Origin: JAWKHR01 sp041394725 | GTDB lineage: Bacteria > Acidobacteriota > Vicinamibacteria > Vicinamibacterales > SCN-69-37 | Assembly (NCBI GenBank): GCA_041394725.1 | Contig: JAWKHR010000019.1 | Coordinates: 52,385 to 116,384, forward strand | Length of the DNA stretch: 64,000 nucleotides | Direction: 5' to 3' | Shown: positions 1 to 8,841 of the stretch, piece after piece | Layout: every line of letters starts with the position of its first letter | Numbering within the stretch: position 1 is the first letter of the stretch | Program-made: the position numbers and the translations under genes | Notes under the pieces: model-generated | What the model was told of the DNA's origin: nothing | What the model saw: the letters and a program-made list of their open reading frames with translations, nothing else | The model's database searches: none

Positions 1-272
1 TGAGGGTCCGGACCGCCAACCTGGTCTTCGTCGACGCGGGGCCGATTGCCATCGGCCTCAGCCCCGACCTGGCGCGTACGCGGCGGCCGACTGCGGGCGC
101 GACCGAGATCGTCTTCACCGTGTCCGACGTGGGCGCGACCTGGCGGGCCCTCACCGCCCTCGGCGTGGAGTTCATCCGCGAGCCGCGCCAGGTGACCGAC
201 CGCGACTGGGCCGCCACGCTGCTCGACCCGGACGGACATTTCCTCACGCTGTTCGGCCCGCAGGGGTCCTGA
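1..272 (+). CDS. VOC family (glyoxalase/bleomycin resistance-like) protein, 5' truncated by window edge
   Basis: The reading frame is open from the left edge (codons start at base 3) to a TGA at 270-272. The last ~89 residues show the typical VOC half-module: a strand-helix-strand run through TEIVFTVSDV, WRALTALGVEFIREP, then the conserved DPDGHFLTLFGP end. VOC proteins are metal-dependent dioxygenases, isomerases or antibiotic-binding proteins, and the substrate cannot be told from this half. The start lies outside the window. It is followed by a 110-nt gap before sucA and is probably a separate transcript. Confidence 0.8.
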   Translation, partial: RVRTANLVFVDAGPIAIGLSPDLARTRRPTAGATEIVFTVSDVGATWRALTALGVEFIREPRQVTDRDWAATLLDPDGHFLTLFGPQGS

Positions 273-370
273 CGCCGGCGGCGAACCGGCCCGGCCGGAT
301 GAGACGGCGACCCGGGACGTCCCTGCGACCGGGTCGGTGATACCATTGAAAATTCGCGCCCACGCGCGCG

Positions 371-382
371 GATATTCACTGT
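371..382 (+). promoter_or_regulatory. Putative leaderless promoter -10 of sucA
   Basis: GATATT at 371-376 lies 6 nt before the ATG at 383, so transcription would start at or next to the start codon. No Shine-Dalgarno sequence precedes the ATG. TTGAAA at 346-351 is -35-like but its spacer (21 nt) is too long to be convincing. Confidence 0.4.
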
Positions 383-3181
383 ATGTCACTGACGTGGCGG
401 GATTTTCAGGGCGTCAACGCCGGCTATCTGCTCGAACTGTACGACCGCTATCGTCGTGATCCGCACTCGGTCGACGAGGCGACGCGGACGTTCTTCGCCA
501 GCAACCCCCCCAGACCCTCCGAACCCTCCAGCCCCTGGGACCCCGGGACCCTGGTGCCCTCAGGACCTTCATACGTCGCCGCCACCAACCTCGCGCAGTG
601 CATCCGGCGGTACGGGCACCTGGCCGCGAGCCTCGATCCGCTGGGCAGCCGGCCGCAGGGTGATCCCGCGCTGCTGGCGGAGACGCACGGGGTGAGCGAG
701 GCGCAGCTGCGCGCGCTGCCGGCGTCGATCATCTCCGGTCCGGTGGCCGAGGGCGCCTCGTCCATGGGGGAGGTCATCGAGCGGCTGCGCGGCATCTACT
801 GCTCGAACACGGGCTACGACTTCGCGCACATCTTCGTGCCCGAGGAGCGGCGGTGGCTGCGCGAGGCCGTGGAGACGGGCCGGTTCCGGGCGCCGGCCGA
901 TCCGATCGATCCGCTGGCGCTGCTCGACCGGCTGACCGACGTCGAGGGCTTCGAGCGGTTCCTGCACCGGACGTTCCCGGGCAAGACGCGCTTCTCGATC
1001 GAGGGGCTGGACATGCTGGTGCCGATCCTCGACGAGGTCATCGCCGAGGCGGCCGAGGCGGGGCTGCGGCGCGCGTTCATCGGCATGGCGCACCGCGGGC
1101 GACTGAACGTGATGGCGCACGTGCTCGGCAAGCCGTACGAGCAGATCCTCGCCGAGTTCCGCGACCCGGTGCGGACGGCGCACGAGTTCGTCGGCCTCCA
1201 CTGGGACGGCGACGTGAAGTATCACCTCGGCGCCTCGCGCATGGTCTCGGGGGGCGAGCAGGTCGATCTGGTCGTGGCGATGCCGCCGAACCCGAGCCAC
1301 CTCGAGGCCATCGATCCCGTGCTGGAGGGGATGGCCCGCGCCGCCGGCACCGACGCCAGCCGTCCGGGGCCGCCGGTCTTCGATCGCGACGCGGTCCTGC
1401 CGATCCTGATCCACGGCGACGCGGCGTTCCCGGGGCAGGGCGTGGTGGCCGAGACGTTGAACCTGCACCGGCTCGACGGCTACACGACCGGCGGCACGGT
1501 GCACATCATCGCGAACAACCAGATCGGCTTCACCACCGATCCGGACGACGCCTACAGCGTGCTGTATGCGAGCGGTCTGGCGCGCGGGTTCAAGATTCCG
1601 ATCGTGCACGTCAACGCGGACGATCCCGAAGCCTGCATCGAGGTCGCGCGGCTGGCGTTCGCCTACCGGCAGGAGTTCAACCGCGACATCATCATCGACC
1701 TGATCGGCTACCGGCGGTACGGCCACAACGAGGGCGACGAGCCGGCGTTCACGCAGCCGATGATGTACCGCACGATCGCGGCGCAGCCGACGGTGCGGCA
1801 GCGATGGGCCTCGACGCTCGAATCGCGCGGCGTGGTGACCGCCGACGACGCCGAGGCGCGCCTGGCGCGCCGGCTGGACGACCTGCAGCGGCGGTTCGAC
1901 GCGCTCGATCCGCTGGAGCACCTGGTGGAGCCGACGCCGGAGATCGCCGAGCCCGGCACGGCGTCACGCGTCCGGACGGCCGTGCCGGTCGACCGGCTGG
2001 CGTCGATCAACGACGCGCTGCTCGCCCTGCCCGAGGGCTTCGCGGTCCATCGCAAGCTGGAGCGCGGCCGCGAGCGGCGGCGGCAGGCGTTCGCCGACCC
2101 GTCGGCCCGGACGATCGACTGGGCCACGGCCGAGGAGCTGGCGTTCGCGACGGTCATCGCCGACGGCACGCCGATCCGGCTGACCGGCGAGGACGTCGAG
2201 CGCGGCACGTTCAGCCACCGCCACGCGGTGCTCCACGACCCGAACGACGGCCGGCGGTTCGTGCCGCTCCAGTCGTTCGACGGCGCGCGCGCGGCCTTCG
2301 AGATCCGCAACAGCCCGCTCAGCGAGAACGCGGCGGTCGGCTTCGAGTTCGGCTACAGCATCCAGTCGCCGAAGCACCTCGTGATCTGGGAGGCGCAGTA
2401 CGGCGACTTCATCAACGGCGCGCAGGTGATGCTCGACGAGTTCGTGCTGTCCGCGCGCGCGAAGTGGGGGCAGGAGCCGTCGCTCGTGATGCTGCTGCCG
2501 CACGGCGACGAGGGCCAGGGGCCCGACCACGCGAGCGCGCGGCCGGAGCGCTTCCTGCAGCTGGCCGCCGACATCAACATGCGCGTGGCCAACTGCACGA
2601 CGGCCGCGCAGTACTTCCACCTGCTGCGGCGCCAGGCCGCGTTGCTCGAGCGCGACCCGCTGCCGCTCGTCGTGCTCAGCCCGAAGAGCCTGCTGCGCCA
2701 TCCGCTCGTGGCGTCCGCGCCCGCCGATCTCGCCGAAGGCCGGTGGCTCGAGGTCATCGACGACGAGGTGGCGAGGGGCCGGGCGGCCGACGTCCGGCGG
2801 CTCGTGTGCTGCTCGGGCAAGGTCGGCATCGACCTGCTGACCAACGACGCGAGGGAGGCGGCGCGCGACGTCGCGATCTGCCGGGTCGAGCAGCTCTACC
2901 CGCTGCCCGTCCGCGCGCTCGTCCGCGTCATCGAGGGCTATCCGAAGCTCGAGGAAGTCGTCTGGGTCCAGGAGGAGCCCGAGAACATGGGCGCCTGGGA
3001 GTTCGCCCGGCCGTCGCTCGAGGACCTGGTCGGCACGCGCCGGCTGGCGGTGCTCGCGCGGCCGCGCAGTTCCAGTCCCGCGGAAGGCTCCGCGGCGCGA
3101 TACGCGCGCAGTCAGGCCCGGCTCGTCGGGCAGGCGTTCGACACGAAGGCGCGGCGGCCCGCGATGGCCGGGCGACGGTAG
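383..3181 (+). CDS. sucA: 2-oxoglutarate dehydrogenase E1 component
   Basis: Thiamine-diphosphate-dependent E1 of the TCA-cycle 2-oxoglutarate dehydrogenase complex: it decarboxylates 2-oxoglutarate and transfers the succinyl group to the E2 lipoyl arm. The length (932 aa) is normal for the family. The N-terminus (SLTWRDFQGVNAGYLLELYD) matches the E1 peripheral-binding start. Catalytic-core motifs include GMAHRGRLNVMAHVLGKP, HGDAAFPGQGVVAETLNL, NNQIGFTT and YRRYGHNEGDEPAFTQP. The C-terminal transketolase-like half contains WEAQYGDF and LLPHGDEGQGPDHAS, and the protein ends with an EEPENMGAW region. A Pro/Ser-rich stretch at residues ~41-58 is unusual and is encoded by a C-run-rich segment like intergenic repeats nearby. 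sucB follows after 9 nt; no lpd (E3) gene is present in the window. Confidence 0.96.
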   Translation: MSLTWRDFQGVNAGYLLELYDRYRRDPHSVDEATRTFFASNPPRPSEPSSPWDPGTLVPSGPSYVAATNLAQCIRRYGHLAASLDPLGSRPQGDPALLAETHGVSEAQLRALPASIISGPVAEGASSMGEVIERLRGIYCSNTGYDFAHIFVPEERRWLREAVETGRFRAPADPIDPLALLDRLTDVEGFERFLHRTFPGKTRFSIEGLDMLVPILDEVIAEAAEAGLRRAFIGMAHRGRLNVMAHVLGKPYEQILAEFRDPVRTAHEFVGLHWDGDVKYHLGASRMVSGGEQVDLVVAMPPNPSHLEAIDPVLEGMARAAGTDASRPGPPVFDRDAVLPILIHGDAAFPGQGVVAETLNLHRLDGYTTGGTVHIIANNQIGFTTDPDDAYSVLYASGLARGFKIPIVHVNADDPEACIEVARLAFAYRQEFNRDIIIDLIGYRRYGHNEGDEPAFTQPMMYRTIAAQPTVRQRWASTLESRGVVTADDAEARLARRLDDLQRRFDALDPLEHLVEPTPEIAEPGTASRVRTAVPVDRLASINDALLALPEGFAVHRKLERGRERRRQAFADPSARTIDWATAEELAFATVIADGTPIRLTGEDVERGTFSHRHAVLHDPNDGRRFVPLQSFDGARAAFEIRNSPLSENAAVGFEFGYSIQSPKHLVIWEAQYGDFINGAQVMLDEFVLSARAKWGQEPSLVMLLPHGDEGQGPDHASARPERFLQLAADINMRVANCTTAAQYFHLLRRQAALLERDPLPLVVLSPKSLLRHPLVASAPADLAEGRWLEVIDDEVARGRAADVRRLVCCSGKVGIDLLTNDAREAARDVAICRVEQLYPLPVRALVRVIEGYPKLEEVVWVQEEPENMGAWEFARPSLEDLVGTRRLAVLARPRSSSPAEGSAARYARSQARLVGQAFDTKARRPAMAGRR

Positions 3182-3190
3182 CGGAGCATC

Positions 3191-4460
3191 ATGGCGGTCA
3201 ACATCATCGTTCCGGAAGTCGGCGAGTCGATCGTCGACGCGCGCGTGGCGCGCTGGCTCAAGCAGGAGGGCGACGCGGTCGCCGCCGGCGAGGCGCTCGT
3301 CGAGCTCGAGACCGACAAGGTGGACGTCGAGGTCGCGGCCCCGAAAGCCGGCGTCCTGAAGTCCATCGCCCACGCGGACGGCGCCGACGTGAAGATCGGC
3401 GAGGTGCTCGGCACCATCGAGGAGGGCGCCGCGCCGGCGGCCGCCTCGCCCGGCTCGAAGCCGGCCGCGCCGGCGGCCCCCTCGCCCGGCTCGACTCCGA
3501 CCGTCACGCCACCCGCGGCTGAGGCGCCCGCGCCCGCCACGAACGGTGCGCCCGCCACGCCGTCCGCGCGTCGCGCGGCCCGCGAGCGGGACGTGGACGT
3601 CGCGGCGGTCCGCCGCGACGGCCCCCGCGTGACGCGCGACGACGTCCTGCGCGACACCGGACGGCGCGCCGCCGCGCGCGCCGGCCGCCGGCACCGCCGG
3701 CGACGCCCGCGCGTCCACGCGTCCGGCCGCCGCCCGGCCGCCGGCGCGCCCGGCCGGCGACCGCGCCGAGACGCGCGAGCGCATGTCGAAGCGCCGCGCC
3801 ACCATCGCCCGCCGCCTCGTCGAGGCGCAGCAGACCGCCGCGATGCTCACGACCTTCAACGAGGTCGACATGTCCGCGGTGATGGCCGTCCGCGCGCGGC
3901 ACAAGGACGCGTTCAAGACACAGCACGGCGTGTCGCTCGGCATCGCGTCGTTCTTCGTCAAGGCCGCCGTCGCCGCGCTCGCGGAGTTCCCGCGCCTGAA
4001 CGCGGAGATCCAGGGCGACGAGATGGTGCTCAAGCACTACTACGACATCGGCGTCGCCGTCGGCGCGGCCGAGGGCCTCGTCGTGCCCGTCCTGCGCGAC
4101 GTGGACCGGATGTCGTTCGCCGACGTCGAGCTGGGCATCCGCGCGTTCGCGCAGAAGGCGAACGACGGGACGCTGACGATCGACGACCTGCGCGGCGGCA
4201 CGTTCAGCATCACCAACGGCGGCGTGTTCGGGTCGCTCATGAGCACGCCGATCCTCAACCCGCCGCAGGTCGGCATTCTCGGCCTGCACGCGATCAAGGA
4301 CCGACCGGTCGGCGTGGACGGCCAGGTGGTGCTGCGGCCCATGATGTATACCGCGCTGACCTACGACCACCGCATCGTGGACGGCGCCGAGGCCGTGCAG
4401 TTCCTCGTGCGCGTGAAGGACCTCGTCGAGGACCCGGCGTTCCTGCTGATCCAGTCCTGA
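3191..4460 (+). CDS. sucB: 2-oxoglutarate dehydrogenase E2 (dihydrolipoyl succinyltransferase), frameshifted in this sequence
   Basis: E2 core of the complex started by sucA. The 3191 frame gives the lipoyl domain (residues 1-80, lipoyl-lysine motif ELETDKVDVEV), an Ala/Pro linker and the peripheral-subunit-binding domain (~120-152, SARRAARERDVDVAAV...TRDDVL). The catalytic acyltransferase domain (MSKRRATIARRLVEAQQTAAMLTTF..., active-site HRIVDGAEA) is in another frame, readable through an Ala/Pro linker from ~3651 to the TGA at 4458-4460. One extra base, or two missing ones, between about 3640 and 3660 reconciles the two frames, and both halves are fully conserved. I infer an assembly indel or very recent mutation rather than two genes. 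The SD-like GGAGC before ATG 3191 supports the start. Confidence 0.85.
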
Positions 4461-4476
4461 GCCCGATCCCGCGCCG

Positions 4477-4800
4477 ATGACGCCCGCCGATCTCGCCGCG
4501 CGTATCCGGGCCGGCACCGCGCCGGTCGTCGTCGACGTGCGGTCGCCCGCCGAGTTCGCCGCAGGCCACGTGCCGGGTGCCATCAACGTGCCCGTGTGGC
4601 GATGCCTCTTCGGCGGCCGGCCCCCGGCGGGCGGCGCGGATCCGCTGGTCGTCTACTGCGGCCTCGGCCCCCGCGCGCAGATGGCCGCCACGTTCCTCCG
4701 CTGGCGCGGCATCCGCGACATCGTCGAGCTCGACGGCCACTGGGCGGCGTGGCAGGCCGCCGGCCTGCCCGCGGCCCGTCCCGGCGCGCCCACCCGATAG
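4477..4800 (+). CDS. Rhodanese-like domain protein
   Basis: Single-domain rhodanese (107 aa). Family members move sulfane sulfur through a persulfide on the active-site cysteine. Visible features are the VVVDVRSPAEFAAGHVPGAINVP substrate-side block and the active-site loop YCGLGPRA with the nucleophile at Cys61. The six-residue loop after Cys fits small thiosulfate-type or GlpE-like rhodaneses. No signal peptide is seen, so it is probably cytosolic. It lies 16 nt after sucB and just before the methyltransferase. The physiological partner is unknown. Confidence 0.85.
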   Translation: MTPADLAARIRAGTAPVVVDVRSPAEFAAGHVPGAINVPVWRCLFGGRPPAGGADPLVVYCGLGPRAQMAATFLRWRGIRDIVELDGHWAAWQAAGLPAARPGAPTR

Positions 4801-4805
4801 CCTGA

Positions 4806-4818
4806 TAGGCTCTCCGCC
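4806..4818 (+). promoter_or_regulatory. Putative leaderless promoter (TAGGCT) of the methyltransferase
   Basis: TAGGCT at 4806-4811 is 7 nt upstream of ATG 4819, with no ribosome binding site between. The same TANNNT-N7-ATG arrangement is seen before several other genes in the window. Confidence 0.4.
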
Positions 4819-5466
4819 ATGACGACCACGGTCGCCACCTTGCGCGCGTCGCTGGGCGACGTGGACATCTACCTGCTCGACCAGGTCCTGCGCGGCCGGA
4901 TCTCCGAGCGTGACGTGGTGCTCGACGCCGGCTGCGGCCACGGCCGCAACGCCGCGTTCCTGTGGCGGATCGGCTGCCGCGTGCTGGCGGCCGACGCCGA
5001 TCCCGACGCGGTCTCCGCCGTTCGCGCGCTGGCCGGATCGATCGCGCCCGGCGCCGACGCCGACGACATCCGGCAGGACGCGGTCGAGGCCCTTTCCTTC
5101 GACGCGGGCGCGGCGTCGGTCGTCGTCAGCAGCGCCGTCCTGCACTTCGCCGCGGACGACGAGCAGTTCCTGGCGATGCTGCGGGGGATGTGGCGCGTCC
5201 TCCGGCCCGGCGGCATCTTCTTCGCGCGACTGGCGACCACGATTGGTCTCGCGCACGTCGGCGCGACGCCTCTCGGCGGCCGGCGCTACCGCCTGGGTGA
5301 CGGCACCACGAGGTTCCTGGCCGACGAGCCGTGGCTGATGCAGCTCACCGCCGATCTCGGCGGCCAGCTGGCCGATCCCCTGAAGACGACGATCGTCCAG
5401 GGACAGCGGTGCATGACGACCTGGGTCGCGCGGAAGCCTCGAGGCGGGGAGGGAGGCGTTCGATGA
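4819..5466 (+). CDS. Class I SAM-dependent methyltransferase
   Basis: 215-aa Rossmann-fold methyltransferase (Methyltransf_11/25 type). Motif I is VVLDAGCGHGRNAAFLWRIG (residues ~31-50), followed by an acidic motif II (LAADADPDAV) that binds the SAM ribose. Motif IV is around VVVSSAVLHFA, with the post-motif LRGMWRVLRPGGIFFAR. The substrate is not evident. TehB-like tellurite/thiol and ubiquinone-type methyltransferases share this pattern. The stop overlaps the next start (ATGA at 5463-5466), so it is translationally coupled to the downstream lipoprotein. Confidence 0.85.
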   Translation: MTTTVATLRASLGDVDIYLLDQVLRGRISERDVVLDAGCGHGRNAAFLWRIGCRVLAADADPDAVSAVRALAGSIAPGADADDIRQDAVEALSFDAGAASVVVSSAVLHFAADDEQFLAMLRGMWRVLRPGGIFFARLATTIGLAHVGATPLGGRRYRLGDGTTRFLADEPWLMQLTADLGGQLADPLKTTIVQGQRCMTTWVARKPRGGEGGVR

Positions 5467-5942
5467 CGGGGACGACGGACCGGGCGGCTGGCCGGGTGGC
5501 GGCGCGAAGCCGGCGGCTGGCCATCGGCGTCCTGGCGATGGCCGGCGTGACGGCCGCGTGCGTGGACTCGCTGCCGGCGGAGGACTTGCGGATCGCGACT
5601 GCGACGCCGGTCGCCAAGCTCTCGGTCGGCCTGCTCTGGAAGGACTACCAGGACGATCCGTCGGCGGCCCGCGCGAAGTACCGGGGCCGGGCGGTCGAGG
5701 TGTCGGGACTGCCGACGGCGGCGCCCGACGCGGCCGCGGAGCCGCCGGTGGTCGTCTTCGCGCAGGACGACCAGCACGCGGTCCGTGCCATCCTCCTCAC
5801 TCCCGTCGCCGGCGCGGGCCCGGCCGTCGATGATCTCGTGACCGGCGTGAAGGTGGGCGAGCGGCTGACGCTCAAGTGCTTCTGCGAGGGCCTGGTCGAC
5901 GGTCAGCTCGTGCTGCGCAGCTGCATCCGGCCCGTGCCATAA
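5463..5942 (+). CDS. Predicted lipoprotein with OB-fold (tRNA_anti-like) domain
   Basis: 159 aa. I choose ATG 5463 because it overlaps the upstream TGA and begins a lipoprotein signal: a basic n-region, a hydrophobic stretch (LAIGVLAMAGVTAAC) and a lipobox ending at Cys. After the Cys the protein shows the OB_aCoA_assoc/tRNA_anti-like pattern: LSVGLLWKDYQDDPSAARAK followed by YRGRAVEVSG, then a QDDQHAVRAILL strand and a C-terminal LKCFCEGLVDGQLVLRSC strand pair. Proteins of this kind are small exported OB-fold proteins of unknown role. It probably sits in the membrane facing the periplasm. Confidence 0.7.
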   Translation: MTGTTDRAAGRVAARSRRLAIGVLAMAGVTAACVDSLPAEDLRIATATPVAKLSVGLLWKDYQDDPSAARAKYRGRAVEVSGLPTAAPDAAAEPPVVVFAQDDQHAVRAILLTPVAGAGPAVDDLVTGVKVGERLTLKCFCEGLVDGQLVLRSCIRPVP

Positions 5943-5954
5943 TCCGGCCTTCGC

Positions 5955-8574
5955 GTGGCTCTCAGCCCCGGGTCCCGGCTCGGTCGCTATGAAATCGTTG
6001 CCCCGCTCGGCACGGGCGGCATGGGCGCGGTCTTCCGCGCGCGCGATGGCGAGCTGCGACGCGACGTCGCGGTCAAGGTCCTGCTCGACGAGTTCGCGTC
6101 CGATCCCGATCGGCTCAGGCGCTTCGAACGCGAGGCGCTTGCGACCGCCGCCCTCAACCACCCGAACCTCCTCGCGGTCTACGACGTCGGCCGGCACGAC
6201 GGTCAGGCGTTCGTCGTGTCCGAGCTGCTCGAGGGCCGCACGCTGCGCGACGTGCTCGACCACGGACCGCTGGCGCCTCGGGTGGCGGCCGACTACGCCG
6301 CGCAGATCGCCGAGGGCCTCGCCGCGGCGCACGCGCAGCACATCGTGCACCGGGACCTCAAGCCCGCGAACCTCTTCGTCACGCGCGACGGCCGCCTCAA
6401 GATCCTCGACTTCGGTCTCGCCCGCATGAGCGACGGAACCCGTCCGCGGCATGCGGCGGACGGGACCACGGCGACGATGAGCTCGCTGACCGAGCCCGGC
6501 GCCATCCTCGGCTCGGCCGGCTACATGGCGCCGGAGCAGGTGCGGGGCGAGCCCGCGGACGCGCGGTCCGATCTCTTCGCGTTCGGCGCCGTGCTCTACG
6601 AGATGCTGACCGGCACGCGGGCGTTCCGGCGCGACACGGTCGCCGGCACGCTCGCGGCGATCGTCGAGGCCGACCCGCCGTCGCTGGCCGCCGACGCGCC
6701 GGCGGACGGCCGCCGCCTCATGCGGATCGCGCGCCGCTGCCTGGAGAAGGATCCCCCTCGGCGCTTCCAGTCCGCGCACGACCTCGCCCTGCTGCTGCGT
6801 GACGAGGCGCGCGACCCCACGCCGACCGACGTCGAGACGCCGCGGGGCGGCCGCAGGGGCTGGCCGCCGCTGGCGGCGGTGGCGCTCGCCATCGCGATCA
6901 TGGGCGGAATCGCCGGCTGGCTCACAGGCCGGCGCGCTGGCGCCGGCCCTGATCAGGCGCCGCGCCCGGCGCTCGAGGTTCCGATGCCGCCGGGCATCAC
7001 CAGTCTCGAGTTTCGCGATTTCCCGCGATGGCCGGACGCTCGCGTTCGTGGCGTCGGGCACCGACAGGGTGCCCGAGCTGTTCGTGCGGACGCTCAGCGA
7101 CCTGAGCCCGCACCGCGTCGACGCGGCTCGTGGCGCGCGCTATCCGTTCTTCTCGCCCGATGGCACACGACTCGGGTACTTCGCCGACGGGCAGCTCAAG
7201 GTCGTCGACGTCGAGACCGGCGCCGGGCGCGTTCTCGCGCCGGCGCCCAACGCGCGGGGCGGCACGTGGAGGGACGACGACTGGATCGTCTTCGCACCGA
7301 CGACCACGGACGGCCTCAAGTGCGTTCCAGCGTCCGGCGATGGCGCGGTGCAGGCGTTGACCACCTTGCGCGGGGACGAGCTGGGGCACGTCCTGCCCTG
7401 GGCCCTTCCGGGCGGGCGCGGCCTCGTGTTCACGGCCAGGCACGCATCGGGCGTCAGTTCGATCGAGACCGCGGGGCCCACCGGCCGCGATGCCACGACG
7501 CTCGTCCAGGATGGTCGCAGCGCGAAGGTCGCCGCAGGGCAGATCTGGTTCGTCAACGCCAGGGAAGAGGTGCTGGCGGCGCCCTTCGACGCGGCGACGC
7601 GCGCCATCACGGGCGCCACGGCGGTCCAGCCGGAACGGTTCGGCGTGTTCGGCAACCTCGGCAGCTTTGCGTTCGACCTCTCCGCCACGGGCACGCTCGT
7701 GTACGAGCCGTTCGAGCTGCCGCAACGCCGCCTCGCCATCGCCGGCCGGGACGGCCGCACGGTGGACCTGCCCGGCCCGCCTCGCGCATTCGCGGCGCCG
7801 CGGGTGTCGTGGCAGGATGACCGCATCGCCGTCGGGCTGAGCGAGACGACCGACTGGGGTGATGTCTGGACCGGCGATCTGCGCGGCGCGTTCGTCCCGC
7901 TGACCCGGGACGGCACGAGCCGCTATGGCGAGTGGAGCCCCGACGGACGGCGGCTCGTCGTCGAATCACGACGCCACGGGCGCGGCGGTCTCTACGTCCA
8001 CACCGTGGGTGAGCCCGACACTGAGGCGGCGCCGATTCTCGAAGGCGACGTCTTTCCCAGGGCGTGGCTCCGCCGAGGCGCGTTGCTGGTGGTCCCGTAC
8101 GACGCGTCCGGCGCCCAGGCGATGAGCGTCGTGGAACCCGGGGCGACGGCGCCGGTCCAACTGCCGTTGCCGGTGCGCGCGCCGACCTACGGCCGGCTGT
8201 CGCCCGACGACCGGTGGCTGGCCTACACGAACAGCGAATCGGGCCAGTGGGAGGTCTACGTCGTGCGCGTTCCGTTCGATGGCCAGGTGACGTCGGTGAC
8301 GCATGGCACGCACGGCGACCAGCCGGTGTGGGCGAAGAACGGCCGAGAGCTGTTCTTCAGTCGCGCGTCAGGTGAGATCGCGGCGGTCGCGATGGGCCCG
8401 GACGGCCCTGCCGGGTCCCCGCGTGCCGTCGGCGTCACGCTGCCCCGCCTGGGACAGCCCGGCGAACCGTGGTGGGACACGCTCTCCGACGGTCGTTTCC
8501 TCTTCATCCGTTCGCTGGCGCCGGCGACGCCGCGCATCACGGTGGTGACCGGTCGTCTCAGCGCCTCCCGCTGA
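5955..8574 (+). CDS. Serine/threonine protein kinase with C-terminal WD40-like beta-propeller, 1-nt frameshift
   Basis: PknB-type kinase domain (residues ~9-275): glycine loop GTGGMGAVFRARD, lysine in VAVKVL, catalytic HRDLKPANL, DFGLAR and a PEQVRGE activation-segment end. A transmembrane segment follows (~303-322, PLAAVALAIAIMGGIAGWL). The outer part is a PD40/TolB-like propeller with repeats such as FAISRDGRTLAFVASG and YPFFSPDGTRLGYF. The kinase frame breaks at 7011-7013, where the sequence has TTT; removing one T joins it to the propeller frame that ends at 8574. This fusion is common in Acidobacteriota, so I read it as one gene. The start is GTG 5955, 11 nt after CATAAT, with no SD. Confidence 0.88.
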
Positions 8575-8631
8575 CGGTCCACTCGCGCCGACCACGTCCG
8601 CTCGTCGGGCGACGTTCCACGGCCGCGGCTT

Positions 8632-8820
8632 TCTCCAGGGTCTCCCCCTTCCTCCTGCGTCCCCCGCCCCCGCTCTCCCCACGTTCTCCATACCGCGGCT
8701 CTCCCCACGTCCCCACGTCGCCCCACGGTCCCCACGGCCCGCCGGGCTTTCCCCAGGGTTCTCCATGCCACGGCTTCCCCACGCCCTCCACCGCCCCCAC
8801 GTTCTCCACGCCCCCACGTC
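8632..8820 (+). repeat. C-rich CCCCACGT tract (copy 1)
   Basis: About 190 nt of degenerate units built from CCCCACG/TCCCC with embedded CGCCCCACG and CCCGCCGGGC segments. It fills the gap between the kinase gene and the topoisomerase gene and stops a few bases before TACTAT at 8825. The complementary strand carries many G4 runs. Confidence 0.8.
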
Positions 8821-8824
8821 GCGG

Positions 8825-8841
8825 TACTATTGACCTCCAAA
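8825..8841 (+). promoter_or_regulatory. Putative -10 (TACTAT) of the topoisomerase gene
   Basis: TACTAT at 8825-8830 follows directly on the C-rich tract and is 11 nt before GTG 8842. No Shine-Dalgarno sequence is present. A TTG at 8830 is in frame but overlaps the hexamer. Confidence 0.35.

Noticed and set aside
1964..4033. Long minus-strand open frame (689 codons) over sucA/sucB
   Set aside because: Arg/Gly/Ala-rich translation without domains, exactly antisense to conserved genes; such frames are common in very GC-rich DNA.
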